Below are positions 1-7,015 of a stretch of DNA of 64,000 bases, one piece after another; the first letter of the stretch is position 1; each line of letters opens with the position of its first letter. The notes under the pieces are model-generated. The model worked only from the letters and a program-made list of their open reading frames with translations. It was not told where the DNA came from and searched no databases. The stretch comes from Avibacterium paragallinarum (GTDB lineage Bacteria > Pseudomonadota > Gammaproteobacteria > Enterobacterales > Pasteurellaceae). A program made the translations under genes and the position numbers. Location: positions 434,001-498,000 of the forward strand of contig NZ_UGHK01000001.1 of NCBI RefSeq assembly GCF_900450705.1. Reading direction: 5' to 3'.

Positions 1-17
1 TATATTGAGAGTATGAT

Positions 18-821
18 ATGAAAAAACTAAGTTTAGATGATATCCAGAAAATATCATTAGATATATTGATTTATTTTGATAGTTTTTGTAAAAGAAATAA
101 TATTAACTATTCTTTAGGTGGGGGGACATTGATAGGCGCTGTCAGACATAAAGGTTTTATTCCTTGGGATGATGACGTTGATGTTTATATGCTTAAGGAT
201 GAGTATGATAAATTTATTTCTTTATGGAGTAAAGAAAGTCATTCAAGATATAAATTGTCTGCAGCTGAAAGTATAGATGGATTTATGCCTGGAGAAATGA
301 CAAAGATTTTCGATAATAAAACCTTACTAACTGACATAAAAGGAAGAAAGTCAAATTTATTTATTGATATTTTTATTTTTGATGGCGTTCCATCTAATCC
401 GAAAATTCTTTATAAGGAAATGAAAAAGCATAGAAGAATAAAATTGAGATTTTCTTCTTGTAGAAAAAGATGGTACCATAATGGTAAAAATAAAATATTA
501 AATTATATATTTTCTAATCTTTCTATATGGCTATTTGATAAAATGATGACCAATTTAGCTAGGGTACGATCAAATAATCCTATAGAAAAAAGTGAGCTGA
601 TAGGATTATTTTTGTCAGATTATGGGAATTGGAAAAAGTCATATATGAAAAAAGAGTACTTTAGTTCTACTATTTTAGCTGATTTTGAGGGATATAAGTT
701 TCCAATAATGAATGGTTATCATGAACATTTAATGATGTATTATGGTGACTATATGAAATATCCTCCATTAGATCAGCAAAAGCCAAGCCATTCATTGGAA
801 GCATATTTATTAAATGACTAG
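18..821 (+). CDS. LicD family phosphotransferase-like protein
   Basis: A 267-aa protein of the LicD/nucleotidyltransferase-like family, whose members attach phosphocholine or related phosphodiesters to surface glycans. The N-terminal third has the diagnostic glycine-rich GGGTLIGAVRHKGFIPWDDD block at about residues 34-53, with the acidic DDDVD run that binds metal. There is no signal peptide, so it should act in the cytoplasm. The gene is very AT-rich compared with its downstream neighbours, suggesting a transferred LPS or capsule locus that continues to the left. The acceptor sugar and the choline supply genes lie outside the window, so phosphocholine as substrate is inferred from the family only. 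A GA-rich ribosome-binding stretch (GAGAG) lies just upstream of the ATG. Confidence 0.8.
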   Translation: MKKLSLDDIQKISLDILIYFDSFCKRNNINYSLGGGTLIGAVRHKGFIPWDDDVDVYMLKDEYDKFISLWSKESHSRYKLSAAESIDGFMPGEMTKIFDNKTLLTDIKGRKSNLFIDIFIFDGVPSNPKILYKEMKKHRRIKLRFSSCRKRWYHNGKNKILNYIFSNLSIWLFDKMMTNLARVRSNNPIEKSELIGLFLSDYGNWKKSYMKKEYFSSTILADFEGYKFPIMNGYHEHLMMYYGDYMKYPPLDQQKPSHSLEAYLLND

Positions 822-1199
822 TATTACAGTAACAATAGATGTAATGTGGTGAATTTTTTTGTTTAGTAATGCTGATAGAGAGGGGATCTCTGCCTTTATG
901 GTATATCGTATACACCGCATAATTGTTGTAAGAGAGCAGAATAAAATTGTAACGATTTGATTTTGCAAGCCTAGAATTTGCTTACGAACTGACAGAAAAA
1001 TTAGTCAAAAATAAACGCTAATTTTATACCGCACTTTAAAAAACCACCTTCGGGTGGTTTTTCTTTATTTTTCTAAAATATCTTTTATCACTATTTTTGT
1101 GAAATACTTCACAGAATTAAAATTTCTAAGTTTTTATATTTCGAAATATATGTTCTAATTTTATTGAAAGGGGGATAGAAATGAAAATAGGAGGAACAT
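822..1199. other. Intergenic stretch with a terminator and a possible 3' gene scrap
   Basis: No complete gene is visible. From 953 to 1021 a plus-strand frame after a stop at 950-952 reads RFDFASLEFAYELTEKLVKN and then KR-stop. This looks like the last 22 codons of a lost gene but is too short to assign. A single uptake signal (ACCGCACTT, 1028-1036) sits directly before a strong terminator. The 1070-1180 part is AT-rich and probably holds the promoter of the next gene. Confidence 0.4.
1041..1066 (+). terminator. Rho-independent terminator
   Basis: A perfect 8-bp stem AAACCACC/GGTGGTTT closed by a TTCG tetraloop is followed by a T-rich tract. It lies just after an uptake-signal core and ends transcription coming from the left. 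Confidence 0.9.
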
Positions 1200-1994
1200 A
1201 TGAGTCATCATATAAAACAGCGTTATCTCTTTGCAAAAAAGTTAATTGAAAAAGTCGGTGAAACAGCACTTTCATTCTATTTAAATCGTGAAAAACTGAA
1301 TATTCAGCATAAAAAAGGAGAAGCTCAAGATTTAGTTAGTATTGCGGATCAACGTGTTGAACAAGAAATAAAAATGGCATTAAAAGCCCATTTTCCTGAT
1401 GATGGCTTTCTTGGGGAAGAATCAGGGGCTGATGGCATTGAAAAGGACTTTTGCTGGGGGGTTGATCCCATTGATGGCACGAGTCCTTTTTTATATGGTT
1501 TGCACGCGTGGTGTGTCTCTATCGCCGTGCTTTATAAACAAGAAATAGTGATAGGCTTAATTTACGATCCATTGCATAAAGAGCTATTCTACGCCACAAA
1601 AGGGAATGGGGCTTTTGTTAATGAAACCCCTTTATCAACAGCAAAAGTGCAGACATTGAAAGAGGGATTAGTGGGATTAGGTATGTCTCATCGCGTACCG
1701 CCTAGCACATTTATCCCTGTTATTGAACAAGTATTAAAAGCAGGGGGAATGTATGTGCGTAATGGCTCAGGGGCTTTAACACTCGCTTATGTGGCTGCTG
1801 GGCGATTGATTGGTTATTTTGAACCACATATTAATGCGTGGGATTGCTTAGCAGGGATTCTGCTTGTGCAAGAAGCAGGCGGTAAAACCAATCATTTTTT
1901 AGCGAATGATGGGTTGTTAAAAGGAAATTACATTCTTGCCAGTAGCACAGGCGTTTTTGAGCAACTGGAAGCTATTCGAACCTTGACCTTATAG
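1200..1994 (+). CDS. Inositol monophosphatase family protein
   Basis: A 264-aa Mg2+-dependent phosphomonoesterase of the inositol-monophosphatase/FIG superfamily. The three family metal sites are visible: GEESG near residues 71-75, DPIDGT near 89-94 and AWDCLAG near 212-218. The start is chosen because AGGAGG (1189-1194) lies 5 nt upstream. An ATG at 1181 is in another frame and stops soon. The next gene begins 12 nt after the stop and encodes an organophosphate antiporter-like protein, so the pair probably served uptake and dephosphorylation of a sugar- or inositol-phosphate. The exact substrate cannot be read from the sequence. It is not obviously SuhB, since the neighbour and sequence suggest a specialised paralogue. 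Confidence 0.8.
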   Translation: MSHHIKQRYLFAKKLIEKVGETALSFYLNREKLNIQHKKGEAQDLVSIADQRVEQEIKMALKAHFPDDGFLGEESGADGIEKDFCWGVDPIDGTSPFLYGLHAWCVSIAVLYKQEIVIGLIYDPLHKELFYATKGNGAFVNETPLSTAKVQTLKEGLVGLGMSHRVPPSTFIPVIEQVLKAGGMYVRNGSGALTLAYVAAGRLIGYFEPHINAWDCLAGILLVQEAGGKTNHFLANDGLLKGNYILASSTGVFEQLEAIRTLTL

Positions 1995-2006
1995 GAGGAA
2001 AATATA

Positions 2007-3341
2007 ATGTCTATTTTAAACTTCTTTAAAGCCAGCCCAGCCATACCACTTAAAAATTATACAGAGGCAATGTTTAAAAGCACGAGAATGAAAAGTTTCT
2101 GGGCATTTTCTTTTGCTTATGCCATTTATTATGTGTGTCGTTTATCCTTCAATGTCGCAAAACCTGCGTTAGTGAATAACAATATTTTAACGCCTACAGA
2201 ACTTGGGGTGATTGGATCTGCTATTTTTATCACTTATGCAGTGGGAAAATTTGTAAATAGTGCTGTAGCCGATCATTCTAATATTGTACGTTATCTTTCC
2301 ATTGGGTTATTTTTCTCCGCATTATGTAATTTTGCAATGGGAATGACGACAAGTGCCATTGCACTTACATTGATTTGGGGTTTCAATGGTTGGGTGCAAT
2401 CAATGGGCGTTGGACCTTGCGTTGTTGCACTCTCGCGTTGGTATGATGACAAAGAACGTGGCTCTTATTATGGCTTTTGGTCTGTTGCTCATAATGTTGG
2501 CGAAGGGATAACCTTTATTGTTACCGCAGCGATTATTACCACATTTGGCTGGCGATTTGGTTTTAGCTTTGCGGGAATAATGGGATTACTCGGTGTTCTT
2601 GTTGCGATGATGTTTATGAAAGATTCCCCTGCCGCTTGTGGATTTAAGCCGATCATTACAATGAATAAACAAACAGAGGAACTTGATAACAAAGAGGTTT
2701 TAAAACATCAATGGGATGTGATTAAAAAACCAGCTATTTGGGTGCTTGCAGTGGCTTCTTGTTGTATGTACATTGGACGTTATGGCGTAAATAGTTGGGG
2801 TGTCTTTTTCCTTGAAAATGGAAAAGGCTATACCACACTGGAAGCGGCCTCTATCATTAGCGTAAACAGTATTGTCGGGATTTTAGGGACAATTATTTCA
2901 GGTTGGTTGTCAGATCGTTTCTTACAAGGAAAACGTAATGTAATGACGGTTGTAGTAAGCCTACTAAATGCCCTTTCTCTCGCCGCATTTTTATTTGCTC
3001 CAGCAGGGAATACCTAGTTTGCGATTATTGCACTTTCTGTATTCGGTATCACCTTAGGTATTCAACTTTGTTTCTTGGGCGGCTTATTAGCCACAGATAT
3101 TTCTCATAAATCTGCTTCAGGCATTGCATTGGGAATGATGGGCGTATTTGGTTATGCCGGTGCAGCAGCGGGGGAATTCTTAACTGGCTTTATGATTGAT
3201 AAAACCACCGTGATTGATACCGCAGGTAATAAAATTTATGATTTTGATGCACTGGCTTATTTCTGGGTGGGAGCGGATCTATTATCTGTTATCGCCGCGA
3301 TTATTTTTTCAATTTTAGTTGTTTACCAATCAAAAAAATAA
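2007..3341 (+). pseudogene. MFS organophosphate:phosphate antiporter (UhpC/PgtP/GlpT-like), nonsense-mutated
   Basis: The 444-codon frame encodes a 12-helix transporter of the OPA branch of the major facilitator superfamily, recognisable from the N-terminal FAYAIYYVCRLSFNVAKPAL segment and the RWYDDKERGSYYGFW loop after helix 4. An in-frame TAG at 3015-3017 cuts it after 336 codons. The same frame then continues without any shift to a TAA at 3339-3341. The change is a single substitution, most simply CAG or TGG to TAG. The first 336 residues lack the last helices, so loss of function is likely unless the stop is suppressed or is a sequencing error. It follows the phosphatase gene by 12 nt with its own AGGAGG site. 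Confidence 0.85.
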
Positions 3342-3366
3342 AATACCATTTTTGAATCTTAGATAA

Positions 3367-3405
3367 AGAGCTGATCCTATTTATATGGGAATCAGTTCTT
3401 TTTTT
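3367..3405 (+). terminator. Terminator after the phosphatase/antiporter pair
   Basis: An imperfect stem pairs AGAGCTGATCC with GGGAATCAGTTCT around a TATTTATAT loop and is followed directly by seven or more T residues. Confidence 0.8.
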
Positions 3406-3409
3406 CTGC

Positions 3410-3605
3410 GGAAGTAATGTAGTTTTATTTTGTTTTAACTTAGTTGCCAGTGTTAGCTCTATACGGGAAGGGTATATTATTTCAAATAATTTTGTACGTT
3501 TACATCCTAAGATAGCACTTGATACAAATTTTTTAGTGTATTTACTTAATCAAGATAGCGATATTAAAAGACAATTTACGATGTCCTTACAAGGCTCAAC
3601 AGCTT
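3410..3605 (+). pseudogene. hsdS (type I R-M specificity subunit) C-terminal fragment
   Basis: In frame from 3410 the translation contains SVSSIREGYIISNNFVRLHP and then DTNFLVYLLNQ and LQGSTA, which read like the end of a target-recognition domain of a type I specificity subunit. There is no start codon or upstream domain, and the frame runs out into an integrase scrap at about 3603. No hsdM or hsdR is present in the window. Family assignment rests on recognition of the conserved IREGYxISNNFVRL and QGST patterns only. Confidence 0.55.
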
Positions 3606-3758
3606 TTTGCTGGCGTTTCCATCGCCAGTGTAGCAAGACGGCTAGGACACGCCAGCATCACTACCACACAAAAAACCTATTTGCACATTATTCACGAGTT
3701 GGAAAATAAAGATGTGGATTTGGTAATGCGATCGCTGTCGAGTTTGAATATCCATTAA
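3606..3758 (+). pseudogene. Tyrosine recombinase (phage-type integrase) C-terminal fragment
   Basis: Fifty codons followed by TAA at 3756-3758. The translation carries VARRLGHASITTTQKTYLHI, the C-terminal LGHxxxxxTxxxY signature of tyrosine recombinases with the nucleophilic Tyr present. Everything upstream of the catalytic tail is gone. It abuts the hsdS scrap, and recombinases of this kind often flank invertible hsdS genes, so both may be remains of one shuffling type I locus. That link is inference. Confidence 0.7.
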
Positions 3759-3834
3759 GTTAGGCGGTTTTTCACAATATAAAGTGCGGTGTGTTTTCAC
3801 CGCATTTTTCCCATAAAAATTCATACAAAGATGA

Positions 3835-3846
3835 ATGCCGTCTGAA
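3835..3846 (+). repeat. Neisserial DNA uptake sequence ATGCCGTCTGAA
   Basis: An exact copy of the 12-bp AT-DUS of Neisseria lies 10 bp beyond the merR stop. This word is foreign to Pasteurellaceae, which use AAGTGCGGT. It marks the neighbouring genes as probably derived from Neisseriaceae. Confidence 0.85.
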
Positions 3847-3856
3847 TATTTGCCCA

Positions 3857-4243
3857 TTACGGCAATTGGCGTAAACGGGCGATGGTTTGACATTCGGATT
3901 CGCTATGCTCACCTTGTTGCGTTAGGGTTTGCAAGAAATCTCGCATTTCTATCAGTTGGATGATTTTTTCTTCGATTTTTTCCAGTTGTTTTTGCACAAT
4001 CTGATCCAAATGATGATGTTCGGCAGGCTGATGGCGTAAATGGTTGAGCTGTTTGATTTCTTCTAACGAAAAATCCAGTGTTCGGCAGATTTTGATGAAT
4101 TGCAACACATTGAGGTCGTCTTCATCATATTGACGATAACCATTGGCGTCGCGTTTCGGCGTGGGCAATAAGCCCTTTTTTTCGTAAAGACGAATGGTTT
4201 CTAAATGCACGCCGCTGCGTTGGCTAAATTGATTTATTTTCAT
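3857..4243 (-). CDS. MerR-family metal-responsive regulator
   Basis: A 128-aa regulator. Residues 1-40 form the MerR winged-helix domain (KINQFSQRSGVHLETIRLYE, then GLLP and GYRQYDEDDL), followed by a dimerisation coiled coil near residues 80-107. Potential metal ligands are C53, the H76-H77-H78 cluster, H113 and C118. Family members with Cys/His at the helix start and tail sense Zn, Cd or Pb. The longer frame from 4345 is rejected because the family always starts directly at the helix-turn-helix. It is divergent from a CDF efflux gene, and the 19-bp-spaced promoter between them is the expected target. It probably activates that promoter on metal binding. Confidence 0.85.
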   Translation of the reverse strand: MKINQFSQRSGVHLETIRLYEKKGLLPTPKRDANGYRQYDEDDLNVLQFIKICRTLDFSLEEIKQLNHLRHQPAEHHHLDQIVQKQLEKIEEKIIQLIEMRDFLQTLTQQGEHSESECQTIARLRQLP

Positions 4244-4260
4244 TATTTTTCTTTTGATGC

Positions 4261-4291
4261 TTGACCCTGTAGTGGATACAGACTTTATAGT
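4261..4291 (+). promoter_or_regulatory. MerR-type promoter/operator for the CDF exporter
   Basis: TTGACC (4261-4266) and TATAGT (4286-4291) are separated by 19 bp, the overlong spacing typical of MerR-activated promoters. The spacer contains a perfect dyad CTGTA-N5-TACAG (4267-4281). It points to the efflux gene at 4337. Confidence 0.85.
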
Positions 4292-4336
4292 CATCGCCAG
4301 ATTGATACAATCCATTTCAGCAAAAAGAAGGAAAAA

Positions 4337-4954
4337 ATGACCCATTCACATCATCACGATCATTCACATCCGCATATTCACCATTCACACAATAAACGTA
4401 TTTTGCTATTGAGTTTTGTGCTGATTACCAGCTATGCCTTGGTAGAATGGCTTGGCGGGCGTTATTTTCATAGCTTGGCATTGATGGCGGATGCAGGGCA
4501 TATGCTCAATGACAGCCTGTCGCTTTTTGTGGCATTAATTGCCTTGTATTTATCACCGTTGAAACAAAAATGGCTGGCATTGATAAATGGCGGTTCGTTG
4601 ATTGTGGTTGCGTTGGGGATTTTATGGGGGGCATTGGAACGCTGGCAAAACCCCGTGCCAATGCTGGCTGGCTCGATGTTGGTGGTTGCCGTGTTGGGCT
4701 TGTTGGTAAACCTGTTGGTGGCGTGGCTAATGCTCAAAAGTGATCGGGAAAATCTCAATATCCGTGCGGCGTATTTACACGTTTTAGCGGATTTATTTGG
4801 CTCGCTGGTGGCGATTGTCGCAGGCTTGAGTGCGTGGCTATGGAATTGGCAATGGGTGGATTTAGCCGCCAGCGTCATATTGAGCATACTGATTTTGCGT
4901 AGTGGCATTCGCATTGTACGGCAGGCAATACAAGATTTACACACCGTGGCTTAA
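4337..4954 (+). CDS. Cation diffusion facilitator (CDF) metal efflux protein, short form
   Basis: A 205-aa inner-membrane Zn2+/Cd2+/Co2+ proton antiporter of the CDF family. The first 20 residues are a His-rich metal-binding tail (HSHHHDHSHPHIHHSH). Six membrane segments follow. The transport-site pairs are visible as HSLALMADAGHMLND in helix 2 and HVLADLFGS in helix 5. It ends about 90 residues earlier than CzcD/ZitB because it lacks the cytoplasmic C-terminal metallochaperone-like domain. Some family members naturally lack that domain. An AGGAAAAA ribosome-binding site precedes the ATG. It is transcribed from the MerR-type promoter just upstream. Confidence 0.88.
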   Translation: MTHSHHHDHSHPHIHHSHNKRILLLSFVLITSYALVEWLGGRYFHSLALMADAGHMLNDSLSLFVALIALYLSPLKQKWLALINGGSLIVVALGILWGALERWQNPVPMLAGSMLVVAVLGLLVNLLVAWLMLKSDRENLNIRAAYLHVLADLFGSLVAIVAGLSAWLWNWQWVDLAASVILSILILRSGIRIVRQAIQDLHTVA

Positions 4955-4995
4955 TGGCGTTAATGGGCGTGTGTTGAGGCAAATGGCGGCAGAAA

Positions 4996-5007
4996 AGGCG
5001 GTCTGAA
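4996..5007 (+). repeat. Near-match to a neisserial uptake sequence
   Basis: AGGCGGTCTGAA differs at one base from the AG-DUS AGGCCGTCTGAA. It lies 42 bp after the CDF stop, a usual place for DUS in Neisseriaceae. Confidence 0.5.
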
Positions 5008-5042
5008 AATCGTTCCTAGCCAGCCTTTTCATTGCTCAATAA

Positions 5043-5072
5043 AAAAGTGCGGTCAAAAATCACCGCACTTTT
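5043..5072. terminator. Inverted uptake-signal hairpin
   Basis: AAAAGTGCGGT and ACCGCACTTTT form an 11-bp perfect stem around an 8-nt loop, and the 3' arm ends in TTTT. It separates the CDF gene from the deiminase pseudogene. Confidence 0.8.
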
Positions 5073-5151
5073 GTCATCAGCCCTCAAACTTTCCTCGCTT
5101 ATCATTTTATGCCGTTGTATAGTTCGCCGAATTTTTTATAGAGAGAATCTT

Positions 5152-6429
5152 ATGAAACGTCGTGATTTTTTACTCGGCACAGGGGCATTAGCCCTTTCGC
5201 CTTATTTTTTACGCCACGCTTGAGCAGCCAATAGCGGTGCAAGCTAATATTTAATGCCGTCTGAAAGTGCTCCCCATCAAGCCACTTGGATGGCATATGG
5301 TGCAACAGCAGGTGCGTGGGGGACGACAGGCGTGTACGGAATGGCACGCCGTGCGGCTCGAGCGGATTTAATGCGAATCGCCGCCAACCTTTCCCGTTTT
5401 GAACCCGTGAATATGCTGGTGAACCCCAATGAAATGGAGGAAGCCCGTGCGGTGTTGGCACAGGTGAAAGGCGAGTTGGCTCAGTCTGATTTGCGTGAAT
5501 ACAGTGCCACAGGCGTATTCACCAACGGGCGTGCCATTCCCAACATCGAAGCAGGTGGAAAAATCAACCTCATCGCCGCACCGCTCAATGATTTATGGGT
5601 ACGCGACACCGCCCCGCTATTTGTGCGTGATGAAAACGGCAAACGTGCCGCAGTGGATTTCAATTTCAACGGCTAGGGACAAGCAGACACAGGTGCACAA
5701 GGCTGGTGAAAAGACCCTGCCAAACGTGAACACGGCATTGTGGATCAGCCCATTGGAAAAGACCAAAAAATCGCTGCTTTTGTCGCCAAATACACCCACT
5801 CGCCATTAGTGAAAACCTGGCTGGTAATGGAAGGCGGCATTGAAGTGGACGGCAAAGGCAACGCCATCTGCACCGAAAGCTGCATTCTTAACGATAACCG
5901 CAACCCTAACCGCAGCAAAGCCGAAGTGGAACAAGAATTACACCGCGTGCTGGGCGTGAACAACATCACTTGGCTCAAAGGCTTAAAAGCCCGTGACATC
6001 ACCGATGCCCACATTGATTTCTACGCCCGTTTCACCGACGACAGCGTACTCTGTGCTATTGATGATGAACCCGAATCGCCTGATTATGCGGTAACCCGCG
6101 ACAATCTGCGTGTTCTCAAACAGCACCACCGCAAGGTGATTGAGCTACACGCCCCGAATTACGAAACCGTGCAAGTTGCCGTAGAAGCCCGTCAATATGG
6201 AGGCTTCCGCTTCAATGAAAACGGCTTTGCTGCAGGTTATATCGGCTTTTACGTTGCCAATGACTGCATCATCTTGCCACAATTTGGCGACCCTGATGCC
6301 CACCGTGAAGCCTTTGATATCGTCAGCCAAAGCCATCCAGACCGCACTGTGCTACAAATCGCCACAGACGGCATCGCCAACGGCGGCGGTTCAATCCACT
6401 GTGCCACCCAGCAGGAAATCCCTGAATGA
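5152..6429 (+). pseudogene. Tat-exported agmatine deiminase/peptidylarginine deiminase-family protein with four in-frame stops
   Basis: One uninterrupted reading phase of 426 codons encodes a guanidine-group-modifying deiminase. It starts with a Tat-like leader (MKRRDFLLGTGALALS). Family motifs are present: NDLWVRDTAPLFV, WLVMEGGIEVDGKG, TDAHIDFYARF and the catalytic-cysteine block GGGSIHCATQQEIP near the end. The phase is broken by TGA (5221), TAA (5245), TAG (5674) and TGA (5707), yet there is no frameshift. Each stop can arise by one C-to-T or G-to-A change. Homologues hydrolyse agmatine or peptidyl-arginine, and the periplasmic leader favours an extracytoplasmic role. Its stop overlaps the next start by ATGA. 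A neisserial DUS lies inside the frame, and the segment is more GC-rich than its flanks, so it was probably acquired. Confidence 0.85.
5254..5265 (+). repeat. Neisserial DNA uptake sequence inside the deiminase pseudogene
   Basis: An exact ATGCCGTCTGAA lies near the junction of the leader peptide and the catalytic domain. It is the second exact AT-DUS within 1.5 kb. Confidence 0.85.
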
Positions 6430-6749
6430 GCGAAGAAAAGCAAGCTAATTTCAAAGATTTACGCCAGCCGATGATCGCCTCCATCGGCATCGTAATGGGC
6501 TTTTTGCTGAACTTCCTCGCAGGCTGGGCGGCTGCAGACGATAGCCAACCTGCGGTAAATAGCCTCTCTGATTTACTCATCGCCGCCTCATTATTAGTGG
6601 GGCTGGTGATGATGCTCAGCGTGCTTTACCGCCTGCTCGCCCACCCTGAGCGAATGCAACAAGCCAGCCACTACCAAACCACCTTTCGGCTCTATTTCGC
6701 CAGCCTCATCTTAACCTTTGGCGGTTTGATTTTTGCCTTGTTTATTTGA
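6426..6749 (+). CDS. Small three-helix membrane protein of unknown function
   Basis: A 107-aa hydrophobic protein I do not recognise. Three membrane segments are visible at about residues 17-37, 48-70 and 84-106, joined by short polar loops. It overlaps the deiminase stop by 4 bp (ATGA), so the two were translationally coupled and probably cotranscribed. It may be an accessory or anchoring partner of the exported deiminase. Its frame is intact although the upstream gene is broken, so it may now be poorly translated. Confidence 0.6.
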   Translation: MSEEKQANFKDLRQPMIASIGIVMGFLLNFLAGWAAADDSQPAVNSLSDLLIAASLLVGLVMMLSVLYRLLAHPERMQQASHYQTTFRLYFASLILTFGGLIFALFI

Positions 6750-6782
6750 TGAGGCTTCAATCCTCTGAAAACAACTGAAAAA

Positions 6783-6829
6783 ATGACCGCACTTTTAGGA
6801 AGTTTCTCTTTGAAGTGCGGTCATTTTGT
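6783..6829 (+). terminator. Inverted uptake-signal terminator
   Basis: ATGACCGCACTT and AAGTGCGGTCAT form a perfect 12-bp stem, followed by TTTTGTT. Confidence 0.8.
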
Positions 6830-6944
6830 TATCTATTTTTATGACGAATGTTCGTAATAAAAAGGGAATTAACAAAACTGTAACAATCTTTCCGAATTTT
6901 GTAGTTAAAATCTGTGATTTTGCTCACAAATTCATAAAGTATGC

Positions 6945-6972
6945 TTTACCCCCCCCCGAAATCACTTATAAT
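6945..6972 (+). promoter_or_regulatory. Promoter with a C9 tract in the spacer (putative phase-variable switch)
   Basis: TTTACC (6945-6950) and TATAAT (6967-6972) are 16 bp apart. A run of nine C (6949-6957) begins in the -35 box and fills the first part of the spacer. Slippage of this run would change the spacer length, as known for poly-C/poly-G promoters of neisserial surface proteins. The predicted transcript starts about 35 nt before the autotransporter ATG. Confidence 0.6.
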
Positions 6973-7015
6973 AAGGTATTCATACCATTGGTTATTTTTA
7001 TTTTTGGAGGGGGAA

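Noticed and set aside
4468-4944. 158-codon minus-strand ORF opposite the CDF gene
   Set aside because: It is the antisense shadow of a clear metal-efflux gene, has no family features and no ribosome-binding site.
5032-5223. Open frame starting 40 codons before the deiminase leader
   Set aside because: Its upstream part reads through an uptake-signal hairpin. The Tat-type leader starts at 5152 after a better ribosome-binding site.
5221-5709. Recoding (selenocysteine or stop readthrough) of the deiminase stops
   Set aside because: The four stops include TAA, TAG and TGA, and no selenocysteine-insertion hairpin is evident. Ordinary nonsense decay is simpler.
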